This document shows positions 53,146 to 63,881 of a DNA stretch of 64,000 nt, one piece after another. The DNA is from CAVRUH01 sp963822595 (GTDB taxonomy: Bacteria; Chlamydiota; Chlamydiia; Chlamydiales; Waddliaceae). A program made the position numbers and the translations under genes. Every line of letters starts with the position of its first letter. Position 1 is the stretch's first letter. The stretch is from the NCBI GenBank assembly GCA_963822595.1, contig CAWGIG010000001.1:496001-560000 (forward strand), given 5' to 3'. The notes beneath the pieces were generated by a model. The model searched no databases. It was not told the DNA's origin and saw only the letters and a list, made by a program, of their open reading frames with translations.

Positions 53146-56100
53146 ATGACACCTATAGATCTTAGACATATTCCATTCGAAGTGACCGATCCTGAATTGA
53201 GAGGAAAAACTCTCCTGAACGGCGAGGCGAACCTCAGTCGTGTGAGGCGCGAGACTCTCGAGGCCATGGAAAAAAATCCTGAGTGGGGGTTCTTCCATTC
53301 CGAAGTCATAGATGAAGTCGCAGCAGGACGTTTACGAGCCCCCGCAACAGCTCTGGTCAAATTGGGTGATCAGTAAATGGAAAAAAGATTTGGAACATCC
53401 TGGTCTTTGTTCCGCTGTGTCAAAGCATATTTGCGAGTGTGCTAAAGCAGGGATGAGACTTCTATTTATACAAGATCGGAAGTGGTTCTTTTCTTTTATT
53501 CAGGATCCAAAACGTTTTCACGCTCACGATGATGCAATGATAGAGAATAACTGGTTCCCCACATTTCATCAGAAAACCAATGATATACTCATTGAAATGA
53601 TTCAAGAAACGTTGAAAAAAAACAAACAACGTCCGCTTTTAGGCAAAGATTTAGAACAAATTAATTATTTACTCAAACCCCAATGCCTTTTAAAACTACC
53701 CTCCAACCATCATGCCAATCAATTGATGCTATTGGAACATAAGGAAAAATGGGACTTTGAACAAGTCATGGCGACATGGAAAGCATGCATCACGCAAAAG
53801 CTCATCGCTATCTCTTTCAGCGTTTAGGGCATATAACAAAAATTTTCATCTCTAAAGAGCCTTGCCCGATTTCTGTCGATTTCTTAAGAATGATCACTTC
53901 CCCGCAAGTCCCTGGAAGTCTTTCGCGCTCTTTGTTGGAGGGTATCAGTACATCTGAGAATATTATAATCGATGATTTTGGTAAATTAGTCGAGGGAATC
54001 GCTGAACCAAATATACGAAATTACGTTATTGGATCATTAGCGTTTCAAGTTATTAAAAAAAGGAAACTTAATCCACTAGAATTGGAATCAGTGGTTCCAT
54101 TAATGGCTGATTGGACATAGCGAAGATGTAATCAAATGCTGAATAAAAGTTACTGCGGTCCTATGGGAGCTATGACTACACTTAAAATTCACGAATTGTT
54201 AGAAACATTCCGTCATATCATCGAAATTTTCATACAGGCTCCTGAACATCTTGAGGAATGTATTTATTGTTTCCATTTTCTTTTCGATGCCATCACTGAA
54301 ACAACGATGACTCCACAACGTTATAAGCTGATATTAATTCAGTTCATGGAACTTACACTGACCCATTATTTCGAAAAGAAAAACGCATTTTCTCGCGATT
54401 TGCTTCATGTAACCCTGGATTTTATCCAAAATCTCATCGGATCAGTCAATCCTTATTTCAGCTTAAATGAAGGTATCTTTGTTGCTTTTTCTTTCCTCAG
54501 TTCTATTGAAAAGAATTGGGATCGCCTTTCTTTTATCGATTGTAGCGCCTTTGAAGATCATCCTGTATACCGTTTAATGACAGGAAAAGAATTGAAAGCA
54601 GAAGACAACGTTAAAAACACACAGACCCGTTTATACAATAGCATGAAAGAAACCTCTTCTGATCTTTTTGAAGTCCTTTCAATATTCATTAAAAGTCTAT
54701 TCGAAGGTGTACATACTCCACCGCCAAAAAATGCCGATTTAATGCATACACGTATAGATCTGAAAAAGTTGATGGATAGTGGTGATGGAGTCAAGGCGGC
54801 ACAATTGTGGAGAGAGTTAAACCAAAAAGGTCAACTCGATGGATGTAACGATCATTGGAATCTTTTCTTTATGGCTACAAAGGCTGATTACGGAAGTAGG
54901 CGAACCTTAGCTGAAATGTGCTGTTTGATCCCCCTTAAAGAGGAAGAAATCGAAGCATGGACACGTCATGCTCCCGCTTTAATTACTCATCTTAGCCCGC
55001 GAACGTTAGTAAAGAAATTGCTTCGTACTTTTATTGCATTGAAAAGAACTGTTCCGTCCCCATTGATTCCTCTTTTTGTTAATTTACATGAACCGAAAGA
55101 GCTATGCGAGCCTGAAATAATACAATCGTTTTCAGGAGACGCATGGAAAGAATTTTATCCTGAGCTCTTTGAACGCTATTTCCGTGCGGGCAACTTTATC
55201 TCCCTTGGGTACTTATGGGAAGGGTGGATGAAATATAGGGGATGCGGGGCCGACCCCGATGAAGAAGGAATCACAGAACGCCTTATCAAACGCAGTTTGG
55301 CCGGTGATTTAGGAATCTCTAATTCGATCTTAAATCGGCTGATTTGCTGGGTCTATCGCGAACGAAAAACTAAAGTATATGGGAATTTATCCTTCCTTTT
55401 CCTGCCCTACGGATTAAATTCACAAGTCTTCAACGCTTGGGAGCAACTCATAGATGATGAAAATGCAGAAGTGATAGGTTGGAAGGATGTTAATGAGAAC
55501 AATAGAATTCGAATTAATTTATTGATCGACGAACAGGGATGTAGCGCTCTTAGGCTCCTTAATATATCTCTAAAACGAGAATGGATTCAGATTCAAACAT
55601 GTCAGAATATCATTGCTGCAATTAATTCAAATTCTAAGCTAGTGGGAACTTTTTTGGATGACCTCATGAAGGATGCAGTTGACCCTGTGAGGCAAAAACA
55701 AGCCCAAGACATGCTAGACAACCTCGTCGAATTATGTGTTGCGGTCAAAGAAAACGTTCCTTACGATGTCCTCATTTTCGTGAATAGGATGTTCTGTGAT
55801 CGTGCAGACCCTATTGGGACAGGATGGGTTTATCACCGTTTTATGAAACTTCTCACGCAATTAATCTACGATGTCGCAAAAACTATTCCGACGGTTAATG
55901 CAATAGATGAGGCAGTCTTCATTATCAGCAAACATTTCGTTCGGCAATACGCTCAGTATGCATCTGTTTATTCTCTTTTCCAAATGTTTAAAGTGGCTAT
56001 AAATAATGTTTCCGCTTTGACTGTCACTCGCAACCGGCTTACTAATTGGAGCCAGGAACCTTCCGCTCCTGATGTGGTACTCCGCACTCAAATGATTTGG

Positions 56101-56473
56101 AAGGCCATGGGAGGGACCCAGAATCTTTATATCGAAAAAGACCAACTGGCAATTGCTCCGTCGCATCCATAAGTTTGGAGACTCATCCCAATTTATCGAT
56201 TGTTGGGAGGAGGAAACACGTATCTGCATTAAAAGTTTACTAAAGAAGGAAAAGAGGCAAGTATTAGTCGATAAAGCACTCTTTGAGATCGCTTGTTTCA
56301 TTATTGAGAGCAAAGATAATTTCCATGATGTCATTAAGAGTCTACGGGACCTCGTTGGTGGAAAAAACGAAATGCAAGAAATTTGCAAGGAACTTAAAAT
56401 TGTCTTAGAAGACCATCTTAAAAAGTTGGGCGATGAAAACAAGCTCAAAGAATTTCACAGAAAGTTACTTTAA
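53146..56473 (+). pseudogene. Very large hypothetical protein gene broken by several frame changes
   Basis: Five overlapping open frames (53146-53376, 53312-53827, 53776-54120, 54136-56172, 56153-56473) join in order into one protein of about 1108 residues. Junctions are near 53340 (C5 run), near 53800 (one base missing), at an in-frame TAG at 54118, and near 56140 (extra base). Each fragment is clearly coding, with helical, charged sequence; no domain is recognised. The final part ends in a Lys/Glu-rich helix. It may be a pseudogene, or a gene with assembly errors. The adjacent protein at 48259 is also a large helical solenoid. Confidence 0.65.
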
Positions 56474-56557
56474 AAAATCAAAATCTCTTGTTTTTTAACG
56501 AGTGCCATGCTACAACATCCCGGTAAGTAAACTTTTTTCATACTTAAGGAGAATATT

Positions 56558-56881
56558 ATGCAGCCTGGTCAATTTCCAATTTATAAATTTCCTGATGAAT
56601 CCACTTTGAGGACTTATCTTGGCAATAAAAAAAGTGGTCCAGATAAAGTCTACGACGATGCTCTTGTTGCACGTACCGCAAGTGCCTTCGCAAATAAATC
56701 TATGGGTGAGATGTCAATGGAAGGGGATCTTGGAATTATCCTGCGTACAAGTACAGGTATTTCGGATTGGGATGTTGATTATATCGAAATTAATTTAACA
56801 AATGATCTTAAATCGTGTGCAACAACAGAGAGAGTAATCGAGAATCAATTTGGAAATTTTAAACCTTTCTACAAAAAATAA
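56558..56881 (+). CDS. Small hypothetical protein
   Basis: 107 residues preceded by AAGGAGAA at a good distance. No domain recognised, no signal peptide and no helix long enough to span a membrane. It contains DVDYIEINLTNDLKSCATTE, suggesting a small alpha/beta fold. It is followed by a strong hairpin. Function unknown. Confidence 0.65.
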   Translation: MQPGQFPIYKFPDESTLRTYLGNKKSGPDKVYDDALVARTASAFANKSMGEMSMEGDLGIILRTSTGISDWDVDYIEINLTNDLKSCATTERVIENQFGNFKPFYKK

Positions 56882-56896
56882 TCAAAACGAGGTCTA

Positions 56897-56932
56897 CTCT
56901 AGAGTGACTCGATAAATCGAGTCACTCTAGAG
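56897..56932. terminator. 16-bp perfect hairpin after the small hypothetical gene
   Basis: CTCTAGAGTGACTCGA (56897-56912), loop TAAA, then the perfect complement (56917-56932). Tail GATGATAAAAATTT is not a classic T run, so it may be a terminator or a stabilising hairpin. Confidence 0.65.
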
Positions 56933-57022
56933 GATGATAAAAATTTCCCCTTGATACTTACCTTTTATATTCCGTTTTAATTTTTTTCACATTAAGATAA
57001 AAATAAATTGAAGGAAGAAAAA

Positions 57023-57844
57023 GTGTCTGAAGTTATTAAACAAAATATCGATCCGTTTCCTGTTCGCGTGATTGAACTCAGTCATAGCTATAATTCTCAT
57101 TTAGCTGTCGATCGGATTTCGTTTGAGATCAAAGCTGGTACCACTTTTGGATTAATCGGACCCAACGGCGCAGGAAAAAGTACAACAATCAAAATGCTTA
57201 CAACCTTATTACCCGTGACTATGGGTCAAGCTTTCATCAATGGTTACGATATTATCAAACAACCTTCTCAAGTTCGTCAAAGTATAGGTTATGTTCCTCA
57301 GCTGCTGTCTGCGGATGGAGAGCTCACCGGGTACGAAAATCTTTTACTATCCGCTAAATTATATGGCATAGACCGCTCTCATAGGCAAAAGAGAATCGAT
57401 AAAGTACTAGAATTTATGAATTTAAGTGAATTTAGCAATAAGCTCGTCAATAGTTATTCCGGAGGAATGATCCGCCGCTTAGAAATAGCTCTTTCCCTTA
57501 TTCATGAGCCGCGTATCCTCTTTTTAGATGAACCAACTGTTGGCTTAGACCCAGCTGCTCGCAAGATGCTTTGGAAACATATTCAAGCGTTGAACAAAGA
57601 AATGGGGACGACGATACTCATGACAACACATGATATGGAAGAAGCTGATAATCTTTGCGATATCGTCGCTTTGATGCATTTGGGGCATATCATTGTTATG
57701 GATACTCCCGGGAAACTAAAGGCTGCCTTAGGACCAAATGCTACACTCGATGATGTATTTATTTATCATACCGGAAGTTCATTAAAAGAATCAGGAGATT
57801 TTGGCAATGTTAAAGAAACCAGAAGGACCATCTCTAATCTCTAA
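57023..57844 (+). CDS. ABC-2 exporter ATP-binding protein (DrrA/NatA type)
   Basis: 273 residues from GTG 57023, preferred because AAGGAAG lies five bases upstream; TTG 57008 is the alternative. Motifs: Walker A GPNGAGKST (about 49-57), Q-loop GYVPQLL, signature YSGGMIRR, Walker B ILFLDEPTVGLDPAA and the switch His in TTHDMEEAD. It drives export of drugs, lipids or other hydrophobic substrates with the permease that overlaps it by 38 bases. Substrate unknown. Confidence 0.9.
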   Translation: MSEVIKQNIDPFPVRVIELSHSYNSHLAVDRISFEIKAGTTFGLIGPNGAGKSTTIKMLTTLLPVTMGQAFINGYDIIKQPSQVRQSIGYVPQLLSADGELTGYENLLLSAKLYGIDRSHRQKRIDKVLEFMNLSEFSNKLVNSYSGGMIRRLEIALSLIHEPRILFLDEPTVGLDPAARKMLWKHIQALNKEMGTTILMTTHDMEEADNLCDIVALMHLGHIIVMDTPGKLKAALGPNATLDDVFIYHTGSSLKESGDFGNVKETRRTISNL

Positions 57845-58620
57845 TATATTTCTTAGAAGATTAGAACAAATGGTAGCAATTGTGGAAACTGACATTAGAA
57901 AATTGTGTCATGATCCCTATGAGTTGTTTACTCGAATGATTCAACCGGCTATCTGGTTATTAATTTTTGGCCAAGCGATGGCAAAAACCAAGGCCATTCC
58001 TACCGGCTCGTTATCCTATCTGGACTACATTGCCCCAGGTATTTTAGCCCAAAGTATTTTGTTTATTTCGATTTTTTTTGGGATTGCTTTGATTTGGGAA
58101 CGCGATATGGGAGTCCTCTATAGAATTCTGGTTTCTCCGGCTCCGAGAAGCCTTTTAGTGATTGGCAGAGCAATAGCCGCAGGTATACGCGGAATATCTC
58201 AGATTTTTATTGTTTACTTTCTTTCCTTTATTTTAGAAATTCATGTGCGTTGGGATTTTTTTGCATTCCTCGGAGTTATTGCCACTGTGATGTTGGGAGG
58301 GGCGATCTTCTCTACGTTTTCTTTGATCATTGCTTGCATTGTGAAAAAAAAGAGAGCGTTTTATGGGTATCGGACAAGTACTGACAATGCCTCTTTTCTT
58401 TGCTAGTAATGCGCTTTATCCTATTGAAATGATGCCCAAATGGTTGCAAATTGTTGCTCTGTTGAATCCCCTATCCTATCAAGTGGATGCATTGCGCAGC
58501 TTGATGATTACAGGTGAAGTGAGTTCCTTCGGCTACTTTGTTGATTTCGGGGTAGGGATCATTGCATTCTCCATTTTAGTCATCATCGCAACGAGAATCT
58601 ACCCGAAAATTCTGTATTAA
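57807..58620 (+). pseudogene. ABC-2 type permease, frame broken at an A8 run
   Basis: From ATG 57807 (AGGAG upstream) the protein has an N-terminal stretch and then five or six helices (about 45-65, 75-100, 120-145 and so on) of an ABC-2 permease. At 58343-58350 (GTGAAAAAAAAGAG) the frame changes; the next frame continues MGIGQVLTMPLFFASNALYPIEMMPKWLQ to 58620 as the expected C-terminus. Deleting one A restores about 270 residues. It may be intact in reality: a homopolymer error or slippage. Confidence 0.8.
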
Positions 58621-58691
58621 TCCAAACCTTATACTTGCATAAAATCTAAAATTTATGTTATTATATTTAATAAATTAAAAATAGGTTTTAT

Positions 58692-59555
58692 ATGAGAATT
58701 ATTATCGGTTTATTAATGTTTATAACAGGTTTTAGCTCTATAAATGCTGAAATCATTAATACCACTAACATTCAAGTCATCAGAGAAGAAATTACACCTG
58801 ATACTTTAGTCCTTTTTAACGTGGCGGAAGTGCTGATGGATACCGAAATAAGCCTAGGAACACAAGCCTGGAGAAAATTCATCCGTTCACGAGTCGATTC
58901 TCAAACACACGATGAATTAACCCTCCATGTTTTCGAGAATGTACCACCCATCTGCCCTGATGCCTCCACACCCCAACTTATCAGCGAAATTCAGGCGGAA
59001 GGTTACACCACCTTTGCATTTACTTCACGTGGACGTAACGAATGGTATTCTTCTCAAGTTCCTAATGTCGATCTTCTCACGGAAAAACTATTGCGTCAAA
59101 TCGGCATTGATTTTTCGAAAACTTCATTAAATTCCGAACTTTCCCAACTTCCTGTTTTATTTGGAGATTACTTCCATAACGGGATTATTTATGCCGGCAA
59201 CAGTCAAGAGAAAGGTGAGTTCCTTAAGGAAATTTTTACACAGACTGGTTATTTACCTTCAAAGATTATTTTTATCGACGATAAAATTGATTCGCTCAAA
59301 GAAGTGGAGAATACTCTTCAAAGCCTAAATATTCCTTTTGTGGGATATGCTTATTCACGTACATCACAAAAACATGCAGGCTTCGATCCCCAAATCGCCA
59401 ACATTCAATTAGATTGGTTACTTAAAAACCATATAATTCTATCGGATCATGAAGCAGTGGAAATTAAAAGCAAGCAAGATGTAAATCCCGATCCCGAAGC
59501 ATCTCTACAAGAAATTGTTGGCTTATGGTGGTTCTTACAACGACTTAAAGAATAA
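58692..59555 (+). CDS. DUF2608 family HAD-like secreted protein
   Basis: 287 residues with a signal peptide (about 1-19, ending SINAE). The DUF2608 core follows: PDTLVLFNVAEVLMDT replaces the usual HAD DxD motif, TTFAFTSRGRNEW is motif II-like, and PSKIIFIDDKIDSLKEVE is the motif IV-like acidic pair. The family is common in chlamydiae and some Legionella and is thought to be an exported HAD relative. The missing nucleophile suggests it may be inactive or use other chemistry. AGG precedes the ATG. Confidence 0.8.
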   Translation: MRIIIGLLMFITGFSSINAEIINTTNIQVIREEITPDTLVLFNVAEVLMDTEISLGTQAWRKFIRSRVDSQTHDELTLHVFENVPPICPDASTPQLISEIQAEGYTTFAFTSRGRNEWYSSQVPNVDLLTEKLLRQIGIDFSKTSLNSELSQLPVLFGDYFHNGIIYAGNSQEKGEFLKEIFTQTGYLPSKIIFIDDKIDSLKEVENTLQSLNIPFVGYAYSRTSQKHAGFDPQIANIQLDWLLKNHIILSDHEAVEIKSKQDVNPDPEASLQEIVGLWWFLQRLKE

Positions 59556-59590
59556 AAACACGCTATTTCGAACAAAACTCATAAAAAGAA

Positions 59591-59638
59591 TCAGGCCCAT
59601 TCTCATTTTTAGTTCGCTAAAAATAAGAATGGGCCTGA
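59591..59638. terminator. 22-bp hairpin between convergent genes
   Basis: 59591-59612 pairs with 59617-59638 apart from one mismatch, with a four-base loop. It lies between the DUF2608 gene and the convergent OmpA-like gene. No long T run follows on the plus strand. Confidence 0.7.
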
Positions 59639-59682
59639 ACATTTCACGAGCAAAATGCCCATGTTTTACCAAGGTACTGAGA

Positions 59683-60336
59683 TTAGAATATAGGGATAAG
59701 GTAACTAACGCCTATCATTGCTAAATCTGATGTTGGTGTATTAAATGATTTTCTCTCTGGGTCTCCAAAAATATGGAAGTAAGTAATATCTACTGCAAAA
59801 CTACTAGTTAAATTGTAGCTTAAACTTGCGCCAGCAATAGGTCTAATTTTCCATTTAGTGACATTGTGTAAACCAACAGATTCCGCAACATGATTTGCAT
59901 CAAATTTTGACTTAACATGCACACCACCACCTTTTAGATCAGCTCTAAATCCACTTGCACCAAAGGGCATGCCCGCTTTTAAAAGTAGGTCCCAATGTGT
60001 CGTTTTAACATCGCCGAAGTGTTTCGGTAATTTATCACCAGTTAACATAGTAAAACCGCTTTCGATTCCAAAATTTTGATTGAATTGCACGCCAACATAT
60101 CCGCGACCCGCAATTTCATCATCACTGAAATGCTTATCGAAAAATGAACCAAGATCATAATTGGTGTGTGAATAACCACCCTGTAGACCAAGATAAATAC
60201 CTGAACAATTAGCTACTGGATAAACTGAACAATCGGCTGTTTGATAAACTGCACAATCAGCTGTTGCGAGGGTTGGTAAAGTTAGGCCAAAAACACTCAA
60301 TACAGTTAGTGCGATTAGAAATTTACTTTTTTTCAT
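59683..60336 (-). CDS. OmpA-like small outer-membrane beta-barrel
   Basis: 217 residues from the ATG at 60336 (AGAAGGA upstream). A signal peptide ends near TLATA. Three ADC/ANC-type Cys repeats follow, then a barrel of about eight strands (IYLGLQGGYSHTNYDLG, GRGYVGVQFNQNFGIESGF, HWDLLLKAGMPFGASGFRADLKGG, IRPIAGASLSYNLTSSFAVDITYFHIFG). The last residue is Phe (YLIPIF), an outer-membrane insertion signal. No C-terminal peptidoglycan-binding OmpA domain is present. A porin or adhesin-like barrel is likely. Confidence 0.75.
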   Translation of the reverse strand: MKKSKFLIALTVLSVFGLTLPTLATADCAVYQTADCSVYPVANCSGIYLGLQGGYSHTNYDLGSFFDKHFSDDEIAGRGYVGVQFNQNFGIESGFTMLTGDKLPKHFGDVKTTHWDLLLKAGMPFGASGFRADLKGGGVHVKSKFDANHVAESVGLHNVTKWKIRPIAGASLSYNLTSSFAVDITYFHIFGDPERKSFNTPTSDLAMIGVSYLIPIF

Positions 60337-60559
60337 ATACAATCCTTCTGTTAATAATTAAAGTGACACAACCCTAACACGACACTAGATTATTTGTACA
60401 CAATAAATATTTAAAAAAAATATTTTAATAAACTAAAAATATAATTAGAAAAAAAATAAAATAAATAATGTAATGCCTAAAAATATAATGCTTTATATAG
60501 AGAAGTATGAATGAGTATCATTCACAAAATATTGAGGGAGATTTCTTCAAGGACACCCT

Positions 60560-62323
60560 TTATGGATGCCTTTGAATAAAGTTTGTTTCAAACCATTGAA
60601 AGGATTCTGGGAGTTCTTCACGAACCGATTGAAGTAATCCGTCTTCTGACATTTTTGGGTGCACAAGATGTTTTTCGAAGACTTCACTCACCAATAAATA
60701 GGCAAAGTACTCTTTGAGCGGACCCTGATTAAATTTATCTGCATAAGCCTCTTTAATTTCTTCGGCAATAAAATAAATCATTGGTTTAGAGTCTCTCTCA
60801 CTTAACTTTTGCAGATCTTTTCCTATAGCTGCTGCGAATTTTTCCCCCAATTCATGAGGTTGATAACCGGAACGCATGATTCTGATGATGCTTTCGTCAA
60901 ATTGATGGGCAATTTCATGGGCAATAAAGGCTTTGTATTGATTGACTGTCAAACCCGTTTCAAGATAAATATTATCATGATAAAATCCTCGACAAAACTT
61001 ATTTTTTATAACGTCCTGCGGAATAGAACTAATATAAATAGCAAAATTAGGATCCGTACGCATCCTCTCCATAAAACATTCAAACAACGGTTGCCATATT
61101 TTTCTAACGGGAGATTGCAATGCTTCCGTTGCAAGCCATTCTAAGGCCATTTCAACATTCAACATGTCATTTTGATTGGCAACATAACATCGAATGCCAA
61201 ACTTTTGAAAAATCCCTTTTAAGAATTGTTGTTCTCCGCGAATTAATTCATGTTTGCAAGATAGAGTCAATTGACGGCCCGTTTTCTTGAGTGATGCATT
61301 GCACAGGTTTGATTCCCAATCTGTTGAGCCCTCTTGAATGTCCGTAATAAGTGGCATTCCTGTTCTATCCGCCCATTGAACAAAACTGGAAATAGCTTTT
61401 TCATCGTCTCTAGCAACTGCTAATTGATAAGGTGTCAATATTGGATCATTTCCTTTATCCCCTTTTATAAAATACTTTTCCCTTTCAGGAAGAGCATTTG
61501 GGTCGGCACCCTGTTCTAACAATAATGTAAGTGCCTCATAGTGTCCTTTGTATATGCAATGACTCAATAGAGGACTTCTTACACTTCCTCCAAAGCTTTC
61601 ACTTTTGCCTTGTGCATTTACATCTGCGCCAAGTTGAATGAGTGGTAGCATGAATTTAGCCGGGCAAATTCGTTGAATTAATATTTGTAAAGGGGTTTGA
61701 CCCATATTATTGGCTCGATTTATCGCTTTAGTTATAGGAAGAATTTTATCTACAATTGTGTTAAGCGGATCGGATATGCCAGGGACGTAGTAACGAACAC
61801 ATAAAAGCAGGTTTGTTTCTCCATACATCCTAGAACCGGCATCAACATCTATTCCTCTTTCAATTAAGGGTAAACAGACAGAGTTCAACCACTCAACTTT
61901 ATATTCTAGAAATGGAATAGTAATATGAGTGGGTTTGAAACATTCTTTTTGAAGCGAGATCATGTGACTAAGGGCTAAGGAAAATCCATTGTAATATCCG
62001 AAAATTGAGGCAAAGCGATGTTCGTTTTTTCTATTTAATACATCAAAAGGAAGTATTTCGATCAAATTTTTGAATAGATTTCTCAGTTGAAGATATCTTT
62101 GAATTTTATTGTTCAGGTCTTGTACGTCCGCATTCATGCCATCAATGACGGCTTGAATAAGGGGTGTTTTTCTCTGGGTCATGGCCAGGGATTCTCGATC
62201 TATGACCTCTTGTTTTTGCTCCGAAGTTAGGCCCCTTGCGAATAGAGTTTCAAGAGTATTAAGGGAACTATCATCGATTTTGAATGATGATTGTACGCTA
62301 TTATAAATTGATTCCAAACTCAT
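60560..62323 (-). CDS. Ankyrin-repeat protein fused to an HExxH metalloprotease domain
   Basis: 587 residues from the ATG at 62323 (AGGTG upstream). About 140-310 contains ankyrin-like repeats (MYGETNLLLCVRYY, MGQTPLQILIQR, QLGADVNAQGK, GHYEALTLLLEQGADPNAL). The C-terminal part has FIAHEIAHQFD (His469-Glu470-x-x-His473) followed by EEIKEAYADKFNQGPLKEYFAYLLVSEVF, where a Glu may be the third zinc ligand. The order and spacing recall the anthrax lethal-factor-like (ATLF) class. No signal peptide; a type III effector acting on a host protein is plausible (inference). Confidence 0.75.
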   Translation of the reverse strand: MSLESIYNSVQSSFKIDDSSLNTLETLFARGLTSEQKQEVIDRESLAMTQRKTPLIQAVIDGMNADVQDLNNKIQRYLQLRNLFKNLIEILPFDVLNRKNEHRFASIFGYYNGFSLALSHMISLQKECFKPTHITIPFLEYKVEWLNSVCLPLIERGIDVDAGSRMYGETNLLLCVRYYVPGISDPLNTIVDKILPITKAINRANNMGQTPLQILIQRICPAKFMLPLIQLGADVNAQGKSESFGGSVRSPLLSHCIYKGHYEALTLLLEQGADPNALPEREKYFIKGDKGNDPILTPYQLAVARDDEKAISSFVQWADRTGMPLITDIQEGSTDWESNLCNASLKKTGRQLTLSCKHELIRGEQQFLKGIFQKFGIRCYVANQNDMLNVEMALEWLATEALQSPVRKIWQPLFECFMERMRTDPNFAIYISSIPQDVIKNKFCRGFYHDNIYLETGLTVNQYKAFIAHEIAHQFDESIIRIMRSGYQPHELGEKFAAAIGKDLQKLSERDSKPMIYFIAEEIKEAYADKFNQGPLKEYFAYLLVSEVFEKHLVHPKMSEDGLLQSVREELPESFQWFETNFIQRHP

Positions 62324-62452
62324 TTTAAATAACACCTATTTTTATAATTAATAAAAATAATACCAATTTTTAAATTTAAAGTAAATAAAAATAATTTATG
62401 ACCAGTTTTGAAATTCAATGAAGCTCTGCGAATTGATATTATGGATAAGAAT

Positions 62453-63881
62453 TCATAGGTTAAGTTCCTGATTGTCTCTAAGGTCAAGCTCTGTGACGTT
62501 TGGCATCTTAGAGATCAATGCCGCCCCTGCATCCCCTATTTGATTGCGATAAAGCTCAAGCGTTGTGACGTTTTGCATTTTAGCGATCGACGCTGCCCCT
62601 GCATAGCCTATTCGATTGTTCCCAAGCTTAAGCGTTGTGACGTTTGACATCTTAGCGATAGATTCAGCCCCAGTATCGCCTATTTCATTGCTCGCAAGGT
62701 CAAGCGATGTGACGTTTTCCATCTTAGGGATTGATTCTACACCTGCATCGCCTATGCGATTATCCCTAAGGTCAAGCGTTGTGACGGTTGCCATCGTCGC
62801 GATGGATGCCGCCCCTGCATCGCGTATTTGATTGCTCGCAAGGACAAGCGTTGTGACGTTTGGCATCTTAGCGATCGATTTCGCCCCTTCTTCGCCTATT
62901 CCATTGCCCCTAAGGTCAAGTGTTTTGACGTTTTGCATCTGCGCGATCGATATCGCCCCTGCATCGCCTATTCGATTGCTCGCCAAGGAGAAGCGTTGTG
63001 ACGTTTGGCATCTTAGCGATCGATTCCGCCCCTTCTGCGCCTATTTCATTGCCCCCAAGGTCAAGTGTTGTGACGTTTAGCATCTTAGCGATCGATGCCG
63101 CCCCTTCTTCGCCTATTTCATTGCCCGCAAGGACAAGCGTTGTGACGTTTAGCATCCTAGCGATAGAAGCTGCCCCTGCAGCCCCTATTTGATTGTCTTT
63201 AAGATCAAGCGTTGTTACTTTTGGCATTGTAGCGATCGAATCTGCCCCAACATGGGTTATTGTTCCGTTATTTATGATTAACGCATTAATATTAGGACAA
63301 TTTTCTATTAATCTATTCAAATGTTCATCGTTGAAATCTTTAAATCCTCTAAAATCCGCATAAGTCAGTAGTTTGCATGCATCTTTATCTTTGATGATCC
63401 AAGAGAGAACTTCGTCGGAGGTTTCAAAAGGGAGAACGTCTTTCAGTTTGAGCTGACCCTTATTAATAATTTGAAATTTAACATCAGGGGTTGCAGCGAG
63501 CTTAAATTGTTTGTTTACCTCACGAACAAAACTTACATCTTTTGGAGAAGTTTGGCTAAGAATCAACTTGAGAACATGTTTTGGCATTTCAGCAATATCA
63601 CCATTTGGGTTTTCATCTAAGGAAATGAATAGTTCATTGCGAACGGCTCGGATTTTATTAAGAGTCTTCTGATACTTAACAGAATCAGTAAAGTTTGCAA
63701 TCAAAGCTTCTAGATTACGAACTAGCTCACCCCTTTCTTCAGCACCCATTTGATTGAACTGCTGACGAGATATGACCACTAATTTTCCATCCTCCAAGCC
63801 TGGATAGAGGTCTTTACCTTCTTTTTCTACTTTTTGTAAGAAGGCCTCTGCTCCTTTTGGATCATCAATACTAAAGCTCAT
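62453..63881 (-). pseudogene. F-box/LRR protein, reading frame interrupted
   Basis: From ATG 63881 (AGGAGGG upstream): a helical N-terminus (1-95), an F-box-like segment (about 97-135, EMPKHVLKLILSQTSPKDVSF then VREVNKQFKLAA), and about eleven 24-residue leucine-rich repeats of the ribonuclease-inhibitor type (SIAKMPNVTTLDLGGNEIG). At about 62980 the repeat unit GCTCGCAAGG is written with an extra C, which changes frame; the last seven repeats read on to 62453. Intact length is about 475. F-box proteins recruit targets to SCF ubiquitin ligases in eukaryotes, and LRRs would be the substrate side. The LRR DNA repeats at 72 bp. Confidence 0.8.

Noticed and set aside
62453..63260. CRISPR or minisatellite at the 72-bp periodicity
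   Set aside because: The periodicity comes from the 24-residue LRR units of a coding sequence.
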